Below, one piece after another: positions 37,648 to 48,456 of a stretch of DNA of 64,000 nt (the first letter of the stretch is position 1; each line of letters starts with the position of its first letter). Location: contig CM049317.1 in assembly GCA_026874595.1 (NCBI GenBank), positions 73,779,618-73,843,617 on the forward strand. The letters are read 5' to 3'. The translations under genes were made by a program, and so were the position numbers. Source of the DNA: Sipunculus nudus (Eukaryota; Annelida; Sipuncula; Golfingiida; Sipunculidae). The notes under the pieces are model-generated. The model saw only the letters and a list, made by a program, of their open reading frames with translations, made no database searches and had not been told where the DNA came from.

Positions 37648-38747
37648 AAGTGGAGCGCCATTCATCCAAATATCTTGGGGGACACAGGTTTTGTTCGGAT
37701 AAAAGAACATTCGGATTAACAGTCATCTGTAAAATAAAATTGGTTCATCGATGTTGTCATACCAGTATTACTACTAAATGGTTAGCTTTCATAGTTATAA
37801 AAAACTGGACCAAAACAGAATAATGTGTGATAAATACCTTTTTACTTACACAGAATGAACAAATCAAACTTTCAATCAAGCTATTATAATATCTTTAATT
37901 ACTTTATTCAGATTATTTGTCAGTGAAGTACATGCATGTACCAGTTAATCTTTCGCTGAACATGTGGATATCTGCCATGATAGATTAACCGCCCTTGGTG
38001 CTGCCCCTATGTGTAGACAGTTAAACTAAATGTGCTTGTGAGACTTTTTTAGACTCATTTTGCCAACATTGAACTCTCTGGCAAGCTCAGCTGCCTTGGT
38101 GCCTCGATCAAGTCTCTCCAGAATGCTGAGCTTGTCTTCAAGTGACAAGACATGGCATTTGCGCTTGCGAGACCCCGACTCCATCTGACATGAAACTTGA
38201 GTGCTGTGTTGTCGTGGTGAAGATTTGCTAAATTGTGAATGACCTTGCGTGTCATGGTATAGCTTATATAGAAGATAGATTTGCCTGCACTGTTAAACTG
38301 CTCAGATGAGTACAAGTTCGAGTGTATCAGAGTCCGACATTATCAGCTCAAAATCTACTTGCCCTCATGGCCAGATGGTTTGCAAGTGTGAACAACTTGA
38401 CATTGCAGGACACAAGGTTAAAAAGGAGACTTGGCCAGTGGTAGCTTTCACACCTACAACTGCTCAAATGAGCACAAGCCCCAGCGAAGGGTGTGCTGCA
38501 TGTGTACAACTTCGGTAATTAGGTGTTGTCACACCTGCAGAAACGAACTGGTGATGCATTCATGATTAGTTGGGACCTGGAGTAAATACACCAGCCATTA
38601 TCAGTTCTTCCTTTTGAATAAATATTATTTTTATATTTCCAGATTTTCAAAATTACGGATAAACAGCCATAATTTCGGTCCTCCAGGTATACTTAAGGTT
38701 AAATGATTTTATGGATAAGCGGTGTTCGGATGAACGGCACTCCACTG
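37648..38747 (-). mobile_element. Internally deleted Tigger/pogo element
   Basis: The left terminus AAGTGGAGCGCCATTCATCC matches the inverted right terminus CAGTGGAGTGCCGTTCATCC. TA precedes the left end, as expected for pogo-type insertion into TA; the right flank has mutated to TT. The minus strand carries the beginning of a transposase at 38184-38026. It then jumps to a tail with AATAAA-like signals (minus strand, near 37905), so the catalytic DDE part is deleted. Length is about 1.1 kb. Confidence 0.85.
38026..38184 (-). pseudogene. Tigger/CENP-B-type transposase, N-terminal helix-turn-helix remnant
   Basis: A 52-codon minus-strand frame starts MESGSRKRKCHVLSLEDKLS, continues through ILERLDRGTK and AAELAREFNVGK, and stops at TAG (38026-38028). 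The basic start, the L-x-L-x-x-K-L-x-I-L-x-R-L helix and the A-x-E-F-x-V-G-K turn are the first DNA-binding helix-turn-helix of pogo/Tigger transposases and CENP-B. The usual protein is about 400-600 residues with a second HTH domain and a DDE domain. Both are missing here, so it is a dead, truncated copy inside its own inverted repeats. Confidence 0.85.
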
Positions 38748-38762
38748 TTTTTGGCAGGTTCT

Positions 38763-38818
38763 AGACATCTTGACGATGTTTCTAGACACATCGTCTAGAC
38801 GTCTAGACTGTGTCTGGA
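38763..38818. promoter_or_regulatory. Palindromic GTCTAGAC cluster (Smad-element-like)
   Basis: GTCTAGACGTCTAGAC at 38793-38808 is a perfect 16-bp palindrome made of two GTCTAGAC boxes. Related TTCTAGACA boxes lie just before and TGTCTGGACA just after, giving about five boxes in 55 bases. GTCTAGAC is the known optimal palindromic Smad-binding element. It lies just outside the right end of the Tigger element. Function is inferred. Confidence 0.35.
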
Positions 38819-39089
38819 CAACAGGCAGAGCCAGGTTAGTTGCCATGGTGATGTCTGGATCGCACCAGGGTGCACTGATATACCTCTTGACATGTTAAAA
38901 CTTGCCATGTTGTCAAGTTTGTTTTCAAACACTAAACCTTTTTCAATTGGCTATACTGCTTTTATAAAGCTGCATTTACCCAATCTATTCATATAAAACT
39001 GACAGAACAATACCATAGACCAATTCATGTAAAGTTTAAACCAATCAGCTTAACAGTTTCTTAAAAAACAGTGTTTAAGCTAGAAGAGT

Positions 39090-40625
39090 CTAAACTTACA
39101 TTTTTGCTTGTAAAAAACAGATCAATGTAGGTGGTGCCACCAACACCTCAATTTCTGATATGACTCATGTGACAAACATTAATTGGCATAAAATTTGGTG
39201 ATGACAGCTCCAGCTGTTTCTGAGATTTAAAGTTTAGTATGCTTTTCTGCACAGATGACTTAAGTTAAACCTCCTGTAACTCAGCAAAAAATCACTGAAC
39301 TGGAGCCATTCAAATAAATTTGCGATAGACTGTTCCAGGGATCATTTCTGTGAAATATTGGACAATTTGGCTGAAAAGTTTCAGAGAAGAAGATTTTTTT
39401 TTTCTTTTTTAACTTTTCATGTATAAAATCTATGAAAATCACTGAATCAAAACCATTTGAACAAATGTGAATTATCAACATCTAAGGATCATTCATGTGC
39501 GAGTATAAAGAATTTGACCCAGTGGTAAAATGTTTGAGAAGAAGATCTTTGTAGCCACTGAGCAGAAATGGGCTGCTATAACATTTGACAGTATTCAGCT
39601 TCCCATAACTTGGCCAAAAGTCATTGAACAGAGACCATTTGAACAAACTTAAGAAAGCACTATCCTAGGAGCATTTCTGTGCAATATTAAACAGTTTGGC
39701 TTTTCGCTTTCAGAGGAGAAGTTTTTTGTAGCCCTCTGTATGCTTCAGGCACTGTTGACCCCCTAACAAAAAGACCAATGCAGGTGATTCCACCAATACC
39801 TCAATTTCAGATATGCCTCAAGTGACCAACATTAACATAAAATTTGATGATGATAGCTCAAGCTGTTTATGAGACTGTAATTTTAGCATGCAAATGACTA
39901 AGTTCAACTTACTGTGACTCTGTCAAAAATCACCGCACTGGAACCATTCGAACAAACTTGAGAGAGATTGTTCAAAGGAAAGTTTCTGTGAAATTTTGGA
40001 CAATTTGGCTGGACAGTTTAAGAGAAGAAGATTTTTACAGGTTTTAAGCTTTTTCCTATAATATCTAAATTAATGCAGATACCCAATAATATGCTCTAGG
40101 GCACCAAGTTTCACATGTGATCAATTCTAACAAGTAATTTGAAGCTGCTAGCTCTAACAGTTCTTGACTTACAGCCATGGATGGCGGACAGCCAGCCTTG
40201 GATGGTGGAGGGCTGGATGACGCCACGCCATCGCATAAGCTCACAGGTCCGCTAAAAATATTGAAACAAAGAACCTGAAAAAATGAGAAATAGAGACTAA
40301 TAAAATTCAGAGGATGAATCAGTAAAAAGAATTGATTTGTAATTATATTGTTCATTATTTGTTCATTCCAGCTCATGAATCAAAAGTCTTTTATAAATTT
40401 ACAGAGTTAGATATTCTTTTGCATGCTGTTATCATTGTCAGTTTAGAACTAAGGTTAAACAGGTGAAAGTCAAGAATTAATACATGCACATGTACCACAT
40501 ACCTCCAAGGCTTAATATTTTACCATCCGGCCAATTGGAGAAACTTTTCATATAATAATATAAGATGTGCACTACAACCTTTATAGCTCAACTTCAGCTG
40601 AGCCTCATGACCTGCAGGTCACTTG
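39090..40625 (+). mobile_element. HINE-like element, 5' end missing, family-2 type 3' end
   Basis: Internal repeats include GCCACCAACACCTCAATTTC near 39134 and CCACCAATACCTCAATTTC near 39790, about 650 bases apart. Four diverged copies of a block with GGACAATTTGGCTG and AGAGAAGAAGATTTTT are also present. The 3' end has TCAGCTGAGC, then the palindrome GACCTGCAGGTC (40609-40620), then CACTTG, as at 47129 and 48456. No AGCTCAGCTGA head is found upstream. No protein is encoded. Confidence 0.65.
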
Positions 40626-40627
40626 AT

Positions 40628-40760
40628 CAGGGGTAGATCTAGGATTTCGGAAAATGGGGGGGGGGGGTGGTCCATTTTGTCTGAAACCCTTAAAAAAAGG
40701 TTGTTTCAATGAAAAAAAAGGGGGGGTTGGACCCGCTGTGGACCCCTGGATCCGCTTCTG
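40628..40760. mobile_element. 133-bp miniature transposon with GATCCAGG termini
   Basis: The left end CAGGGGTAGATCTAGG and the inverted right end CAGAAGCGGATCCAGG are related. TTGAT flanks both sides (40623-40627 and 40761-40765), a possible 5-bp target duplication. G-rich runs occur inside. Five bases can match by chance and the superfamily is unclear. Confidence 0.6.
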
Positions 40761-40769
40761 TTGATGTGA

Positions 40770-41050
40770 AAGTACGATATTTGAAAAAAAACTATGTACC
40801 GTGCTTCATTCTTGTATCACTTAATGTATGTCCAAGAAACTGTAGAGAAACAAAAAGTGGTACATGTATTACATGTAAGAAATTCTGAATAAAAAGTTGA
40901 CAAAGAAATGAATGTATTTACACAGCAGACATTTATTATAATTATTATGGCTTATTAAAAATTGTCAAACATTTTCTGCCAAGGATGGGTCAGAACTGCA
41001 GCTTGTCATAACATTATATGCAGAGATTTTTCTCAGTGAAATTATATCCC
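40770..41050. other. No feature seen
   Basis: AT-rich sequence between the 133-bp miniature and the 51-bp minisatellite. Confidence 0.45.
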
Positions 41051-41054
41051 CACC

Positions 41055-42121
41055 AAGAATTAACAGGGAGTACAGATTGTCTAGCTAGCTACCTGTATAC
41101 TCACCATTAAATAACAGGGAGTAAAGATTGTCTAGCTAGCTACCTGTATCCTCGCCAAGAATTAACAGGGAGTAAAGATTGTCTAGCAAGCTACCTGTAT
41201 CCTCGCCACGAATTAACAGGGAGTAAAGTTTGTCTAACTAAGCTACCTGTATCCTCGCCAAGAATTAACAGGGAGTACAGATTGTCTAGCTAGCTACCTG
41301 TATCCTCACCAAGAATTAACAGGGAGTAAAGATTGTCTAACTAAGCTACCTGTATCCTCACCAAGAATTAACAGGGAGGAAAGATTGTCTAACTAGCTAT
41401 CTGTATCCTCACCAAGAATTAACAGGGAATAAAGATTGTGTAGCTAGCTACCTGTATCCTCACCAAGTATTAACAGGGAGTACAGATTGTCTAGCTAGCT
41501 ACCTGTATCCTCACCAAGAATTAACAGGGAGTAAAGATTGTCTAGTTAGCTACCTGTATCCTCACCAAGAATTAACAGGGAGTAAAGATTGTCTAGCTAG
41601 CTACCTGTATCCTCACCAAGAATTAACAGGGGGTAAAGATTGTCTAGTTAGCTACCTGTATCCTCACCAAGAATTAACAGGGAGTAAAGATTGTCTAGCT
41701 AGCTACCTGTATCCTCACCAAGAATTAACAGGGAGTAAAGATTGTCTAGCTAGCTACCTGTATCCTCACCAAGAATTAACAGGGAGTAAAGATTGTCTAG
41801 CTAGCTACCTGTATCCTCACCAAGAATTAACAGGGAGTAAAGATTGTCTAGTTAGCTACCTGTATCCTCACCAAGAATTAACAGGGAGTACAGATTGTCT
41901 AGCTAGCTACCTGTATCCTCACCAAGAATTAACAGGGAGTAAAGATTGTCTAGCTAGCTACCTGTATCCTCACCAATAATTAACAGGGAGTAAAGATTGT
42001 CTAGTTAGCTACCTGTATCCTCACCAAGAATTAACAGGGAGTACAGATTGTCTAGCTAGCTACCTGTATCCTCACCAAGAATTAACAGGGAGTAAAGATT
42101 GTCTAGTTAGCTACCTGTATC
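41055..42121 (+). repeat. 51-bp minisatellite, about 21 units
   Basis: The unit has AGAATTAACAGGGAGTAAAG, ATTGTCTAGCTAGCTACC and TGTATCCTCACCA. About 21 units stand head to tail with few differences (CTAGTTAGC versus CTAGCTAGC, GTACAG versus GTAAAG), so homogenisation is recent. Each unit contains the palindrome CTAGCTAG. The last unit changes into unrelated GC-richer sequence at 42122. Confidence 0.97.
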
Positions 42122-42189
42122 CTTCTAAAACGGAGCATGCTCATTGATCAGAATCCGGCCGTATCTGACATGGACATCCACAGCACAGG
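42113..42189 (+). CDS. Speculative exon at the end of the minisatellite
   Basis: After TCTAGTTAG an open frame runs through CTAAAACGGAGCATG and encodes SMLIDQNPAVSDMDIHST, ending at ACAG|GTGGGT, a good donor. The stretch 42120-42640 is unusually GC-rich for the window. The acceptor lies in the last minisatellite unit and is weak. Its phase (1) does not fit directly onto the 52715 exon, so another exon would be needed. No protein family is recognised. Confidence 0.15.
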
Positions 42190-42640
42190 TGGGTCAAGTC
42201 AGATAAGATGAAATCTTATAGCGCTCTCTTGAAAGGAAGCGCCTGCAGTTCCACAGGACATGGCCGGACTTACAACCACCCATTGCTGTCAGCACTGACT
42301 GGTAGCAGGCTGCATAACGGCCCAGCTCAGATCCCCACCCACAATCCACCTGTTCTAAACGAACCCTCCGGCTGTGCATTGGACCAGACTGAATAAAAAC
42401 ACACACCAGTGTTCTCTGGGTCAGCTATGTTTATATATGCTTGTGAAAAAACCTGGTTTTCAGGAGTTGGTTGCTGCTAACACCAACAGCCACAGGCTTA
42501 TAGCAGAGTCAGGCTGGTGCAGGAACAAACAAGCAAGGCCTGCAGATGTAATGTTGAGTATACACCAGAAAAGGTCCCTTACGATTACCTTCTTCCCTAG
42601 CCCTGTGGCACCAGATTGGGTTGATGTGAACGACTAATTG
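42190..42640. other. GC-richer unique tract, no recognised gene
   Basis: About 450 bases have clearly higher GC than the neighbours and short open frames on both strands, none recognisable. It includes GGACATGGCCGGACTTACAA and CGAACCCTCCGGCTGTGC. It could be a conserved non-coding element, an untranslated exon or an old repeat. Confidence 0.3.
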
Positions 42641-43185
42641 GTTGTGTACAAGCAGCCTCCTGTGTATTTATTTGTGGACAAATTGTGCTTCACTTTCTTT
42701 AAGTGAGGAAACCCTTCACATTCACATGAGTGGTGAACATCTCCTTAAAAGCAGAGAAAATGCTGAAATTATTTTGTGCTGAAAAGGGTGATTTATAAAT
42801 GTAAAATTATTTTATTCATAAAATGTTTCTGTTTATTTCAAATAAAGAATTTAATTATTTTGATTCATATACACATGATGCATGAATAACATATTTCAAA
42901 TTTTAACAAAATATAATTGTGCCACAAATAAGTCAGTAATATTCTTTTATTCCATTAATAACTGTCCCCCGCTTCCTGGAACTTGGACATTGATTTGGAT
43001 TTGTCTGTCTGTCTGTCCTTCTGTCTGTCCGTCCATAAGGTTTTCATTTCCATGCAATAATTTTTCGAAATATTATCCAATTTCATTCAAATTTGGGTCA
43101 GTGATTGCTCTCATGCTTTCCTTGGTTGGGATTGGTTTTGGAGTGTCTGTCTCACAAGATGATAATACAATATGATATTTCATTT
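42641..43185. other. No gene; GTCTGTCTGTCC stretch
   Basis: At 42998-43035 GTCTGTCTGTCTGTCC-type repeats are followed by ATTTTTCGAAATATTATCCA. This may be the head of another decayed HINE-like family lying just upstream of the 43188 element. Confidence 0.4.
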
Positions 43186-43187
43186 TT

Positions 43188-46100
43188 AGCTCAGCTGACT
43201 GAAAGTCATCTGAGCTACAGCGTTCACCCTTTGTTCGTCATCTGTCCAGCCGTCTGTCAGGCCGTCCATTAACAGGGCACAAACAGTAACCATAAGACCT
43301 AGAAACTTCTAACTGTACATCCAGAGAGGTCCATGAAAAATCTCCTTGGAAACATGAAATCAGGTCTCTGTTATACCCATATCCTCCAAGCTTTGGGGCT
43401 TGTAAGTAGCCCACAGAATATTAATGGAAAATTTGATACAAAAGCTCAAGTTTCTGAACAACTAATGCATTGATCCCCATGATTCTTTGCATGGATATTG
43501 ATCATGGAGTGTTCCATCAGTTTCTGTAGACTGGTGGTGCCACCTGTATATTTTTCGATTTTTTACAATTTTTTTTTCACTATTATTTAGACCTAAAAAG
43601 ATGCGGTCATCTGTTAACAGGGCACAAATCGTAACAACTAAACCTAGAATCTTATTTCATGACATGCAGGGAGGCCAATGAAATGTCTTCTTGGAAACCT
43701 AAATTAGGTCTCTGTTACCCAAATCCTCTGAGCTATGGGGCTTTGAAGTACCCCCCAGAATAATGAAAAATTTGATATAAAAACTCAAGTATCTGAACAA
43801 CTAATGCATTGATCCCCATGATTCTTTGCATGGGTATTCATCAGGGAGTGTTTCATCAGTTTTGCATACTGGTGGTGCCACCTGTATTTTTTCGATTTTT
43901 TACAATTTTTTTTCTCTATTTTGAGACCTAAAAAGATGCGGTCATCTGTTAACAGGGCACAAATCGTAATGACTGGACCTAGAATCTTTAAACTTGACAT
44001 CCTGGGAGGTCCATAAAAAATCTCCTTGGACACATGAAATTAGGTCTCTGTTACCCATTTCTTCAAGCTATTGGTCTCATAAGTACCCCCAAGAATAATC
44101 AAAAAATTTAATACAAAAGTTCAAGTATCTGAATAAATACTGCATTGATCACCATGATTTTTTGCATGCCTATTGATCATTAAGTGTTCCATCAGTTCCC
44201 ACAAACAAGTGGTGCCACCTGTTTTTTATCTAATTTTAATGAATTTTTTTCTCTATTTTTGAAACCTTCAAAAAAGCTGTCAACTGATAACAGGGCACAG
44301 CTTGACCTGGAATCTTCAAACTTGACATTAAGGGAGATCCATTAAATGTTTCTGTGGAAACCTGAAATTAGGTCCCTGTTACCCATATCCTCCGAGCTAT
44401 GGGGCTGGTAATTACCCCTCAGAATAATTAAAAATTTGATACAAAAGTTTCAGTATCTGAATAACTTATGCATTGATCACCATGAATCTCTGCATGAATA
44501 TTGATCTTGGAGTGTTCCATCAGTTCCTGCAAACTGGTAGCGCCACCTGTATTTTTTCTAATTATTGCAATTTTTTTTCTTTTTTATACCTTTAAAGAAG
44601 CTGTCATCTGTTAACAGATCACAAATCGTAACCCCTGCACCTTTAATCTTCCAACTTTACATCTAAATAGGTCTATGAAAAGTCTTCATGTAGACCTGAA
44701 TTTAGGCCTCTGTTACCCATATCCTGTGAGCAATGAGGCTCTTAAGTCCCCCAGAATAATTGAAAATGTGATACAAAAGCTGCAGTATCTGAACAACTAA
44801 TACATTGATCACCATGATTCTTTGCATGCCCATTGATCATGGAGTGTTTCAGCAGTTCCTGCAGACTGATGGTGCCACCTGTATTTTTTCTAATTTTTAT
44901 GCATTTTTTTTTCTTGTTTGTAACCTTCAAATGAAATAGTCTTCCATTAACAAGGCACAAATTGTAACTGTTGCACCTGGAATTTTCTTACTTCACATCC
45001 AGGGAGGTCAATGAAAAATCTCCTTGGAAACATGAAATTAGGTCTCTGTTACCCATATCCTCCAAGCTTTGGGGCTTGTAAGTAGCCCACAGAATAATGA
45101 AAAGTTTGATACAAAAGCTCCAGTATCTGATTAACTAATGCATTGAATGCAATGATTCTTTGCATGCATATTCATCATCGGGGTTTCATTAGTTCTTGCA
45201 AACTGGTGATGTCACCTGTATTTTAAGCTCAGCTGACTGTAAGTCATCTGAGCTATAGGGATCACCTTTTGTCCGTCGTCCGGCCGGCCGTCCGGCCGTC
45301 TGTCCGTTAACAGGGCACAAATCGTAACCGCTAGAACTGGAATCTTCTTACTTGATATCCTGGGAGGTCTATGGAAATTCTCCTTGTAAACCTGAAATTA
45401 GGTCACTGTGACCTATATTCTTCGAGCTATGGGGTTCCGAAGTACCCCCCAGAATAATGGAAAATTTTATACAAAAGCTCAAGTATCTGAACAACTAATG
45501 CATTGATCATCATGATTTTTTGCATGGATATTGATCATGGAGTGTTTCATCAGTTTCTGCAGACTGGTGGCGCCACCTGTATTTTTTCGATTTTTACCAA
45601 TATTTTTCTCTATTTTTGAGACCTCTTAAGATGCGGTCATCTGTTAACATGGCACAAATCTTAACAACTGGACTTAGAATCTTCTCTCTTGACATGCTGA
45701 GAGGCCCATGAAAAGTCTCCTTAAAAACTTGAAATTAGGTCTCTGTTACCCATAACCTCTGGGCTATGGGGCTCTGAAGTACCCCCCAGAATAATGGAAA
45801 ATTTGATACAAAAGCTCAAGTATCTGAACAATTATTATATTGATCACCATGATTCTTTGCATGGATATTGATCATGAAATGTTTCATCAGTTTCTGCATT
45901 CTGGTGGCGCCACCTGTATTTTTTCAATTTTTAGCTCAGCTGACTGAAAGTCATCTGAGCTATAGGGATCACCTTTTGTCCGTCGTCCGTCCAGCCATCC
46001 AGGCATCTGTCTGTTAACAGGGCACAAATCGTAACCGCTAGACCTGGAATCTTCTTACTTGACATCCTGGGAGGTCTATGGAAATTCTCCTTGTAAACCT

Positions 46101-47129
46101 GAAATTAGGTCACTGTGACCTATATTCTTCAAGCTATGGGGTTCTGAAGTACCCCCCAGAATAATGCAAAATTTAATACAAAAGCTCAAGTATCTGAACA
46201 ACTAATGCATTAATCACCATGATTCTTTGCATGGATATTGATCATGGAGTGTTTCATAAATTTCTGGCGATTGGTGGCGCCACCTATATTTTTTTTATTT
46301 TTTACGATTTTTTTTGCTCTACTTTTGTGATCTTTAAACATTTGGTCATCTGTAAACAGGGCACAAATCATAATGACTGGACCTAGAATCTTCTGTCCTA
46401 ACCTCCAGGGAAGCCCATAAAAGGTCTACATGGAAACCCGAAATAAGGTCCCTGTTACCCATATTCTGTGAGCTATGGGGCTCTGAAGTACCCCCCAGAA
46501 TAAAGATTTGGTCATATATTAACAGGGCACAAATCATAATGACTGGACCTAGAATCTTCTTTCTTGACATGCAGGGAGGCCTTTGGAAAGTCTCTTTGGA
46601 AATCTGAAATTAGGTCTCTGTTACCCATATCCTTCATGCTATTGGGCTCCGAAGTACTCCCCAGAATAAAGATTTGGTCATCTGTTAACAGAGCACAAAT
46701 TATAATGACTTGACCTAGAATCTCCTTTCTTGATATGCTGGGAGGCCCCTGAAAAGTCTCCTTGTGCACCTGAAATTACATCTCTGTTACCCATATCCTT
46801 CATCCTATGCGGCTTTGAAATACCCCCCAGAATAAACATTTGGTCATCTGTTAACAGGGCACAAATCATAATAACTGGACCTAGAATTTTATTTTTTGAC
46901 ATGCTGGGAGACCCCTGAAAAGTCATCTTGTAAACCTTGAAAATAGGTGTCTGTTACCCATATCCTTCATGCTACAGAGCTCCATAGTACCCCAATGAAT
47001 ATTGGATGATTTTATACAAAAGGTCAAGTTTGGAAAAAGTATTTCATTCAAATTTGACATTAAGATGATAAAATTACTTTTGTCAATGTCTTCCTGGTAA
47101 GCTGAGCGTCATGACCCCTGGGTCACATG
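43188..47129 (+). mobile_element. HINE-like family-2 composite array with three heads and about thirteen units
   Basis: Heads AGCTCAGCTGACTG...TCATCTGAGCT lie at 43188, 45226 and 45933, each followed by a CCGTCC-type stretch. The internal unit begins TTAACAGGGCACAAATCGTA, contains GAAATTAGGTCTCTGTTACC and TTTGATACAAAAGCTC, and ends at GGTGGCGCCACCTG. Unit starts are near 43271, 43616, 43951, 44289, 44613, 44949, 45309, 45646, 46016 and 46354, a spacing of 324-370. Three shortened units follow at 46520, 46686 and 46853, spaced 166-167. The 3' end has AGCTGAGC, then the stem GACCC-CT-GGGTC and CACATG. No protein is encoded; periodic short minus-strand frames are a by-product. Confidence 0.8.
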
Positions 47130-48456
47130 TTATGTCTCACCCTCCCCCCCCCCCACCCGATCGTCATCTTAATCAGTAGAATATCTTGTGAACCTGATTA
47201 CTTTTGAAGGGCTGTATATTTTCCACCAAAATTTGAAACACTCAATTGTTCATACTAAAATCTTGGAGGAGTTCAAAAACTGGTGACCTTGGCTTTCATC
47301 TTCAAGGTAAAATCTGCCGAAATGTGAAATTTTTGTGAACTTTTGAAGAATTCCACATTTTTTTCCTCAAATTTGGTAAAACTACTGTTCCTGCCAAGTT
47401 CTCAGAAAACTTTGAAAACTGGTGACCTTGACTAGGGTCTTCAAGGTCAAATCAGTGAAATTATACTTATACTTGTGAAAGCGATAACTTTTGTTGAAGT
47501 ATTTTACATTTTGTCCTCAAATTTGGTACACCAATTGTTCCTTACAAATTCTCAAAGGAAATTGAAAGACAGTGACCGTGACCATCATCTTCAAGATCAA
47601 TTCTGCTGAAATGTAAAATTTCATTGGACCCCATAACTTTTGCAGTATTTCACATTTTTTCCTCAATTTGGTACACCAGTTGTTCCAACAAAATCAAGGA
47701 GGAGTTTGAAACTCCCTGACCTTGACCAGGATCTTCAAGGTCAAATCAGCCAGATTATATTGTCTTGTGAACACAATAACTTATGAAGGGCTGCATATTT
47801 TCATCCAAAATTTGAAACACTTATTGTTCCTACCAAAATCTTGGACATGTTTGAAATCCTGTGACCTTGACCATGATCTTCAAGTTCAGATTTATGCAAT
47901 TGTAGGTTTTTTGTGACCCCCATAATTTATTGTAAGTACTGAAGATTTTTTCTTCAAATTAGACACACCAGTTCTTTTCTGTTTTGCACTACAAAAACAA
48001 AGCCATTCTAGTTTCAAATTTTTTATGCATTTTTATATCTATCTTTGAGAACTTATATGAACCGGTTGTCCATTAGGTCATGGTTAACTATATTATGCAA
48101 ATTAGGGGTGAAAACATGATTTTTAAGCACGCAGTGAAGCAGATGGGGCACAAATTGTATCCATTTGGCCTAAAATCCTCATACATGACTTTTAGGGAGG
48201 TCCCTAAAAATCTCCTTGGAAACCTGAAATGTCATTCTGGCCCATTTTCTACAAGCTGTGCGAAAGAACTTGATTTTATCACTGAATTAGTCGGGAAGGC
48301 ACAAATGGTAGCAGCTGCATGTAGATTAGAGTCACTGTAACCTATATCTAAGGGCTATTGGCAAAATGCATGATTTTGAAGCACTGTGGGAGTCTTTTTG
48401 CCCATTGTTCAAGGCACCTTGATTTCAGCTATGCTTTATGGCCCATGGGCCACTTG
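47130..48456 (+). mobile_element. HINE-like element, 5' end missing, with nuclear-receptor-like inverted sites
   Basis: Four internal units of about 150 bp each carry GTGACCTTGAC, a short spacer, then TCTTCAAGGTCAAAT or a close variant, near 47282, 47423, 47570 and 47717, with a fifth weaker one near 47862. The 3' end is CAGCTATGC, the palindrome GGCCCATGGGCC (48440-48451) and CACTTG. It abuts the previous element, so it is a second insertion or a rearranged part of it. Confidence 0.6.
47423..47449. promoter_or_regulatory. Inverted ERR/FTZ-F1-type half-sites
   Basis: TGACCTTGA (47423-47431) and TCAAGGTCA (47441-47449) form an inverted pair with a 9-base gap. A near-identical pair is at 47717-47725 and 47735-47743. 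TCAAGGTCA is the known monomer site of ERR and FTZ-F1/SF-1 receptors. Binding is inferred only. Confidence 0.3.

Noticed and set aside
38306-38518. Serine/cysteine-rich 70-codon frame
   Set aside because: It lies antisense to the untranslated leader of the Tigger derivative; no recognisable motif.
41055-42121. Regular array considered as CRISPR
   Set aside because: Units are contiguous 51-bp repeats without unique spacers, in a eukaryotic genome.
42208-42637. Overlapping frames on both strands in the GC-richer tract
   Set aside because: Open frames on both strands at once with no known domain; kept only as an unexplained tract.
43785-44960. Minus-strand frames at 43785-44033 and 44742-44960 with similar ends
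   Set aside because: They are translations of the same 345-bp transposon unit.
46346-46926. Three overlapping minus-strand frames with similar proteins
   Set aside because: Period 166-167 equals the tandem unit of the HINE-like array; the similarity is repeat structure, not a protein family.
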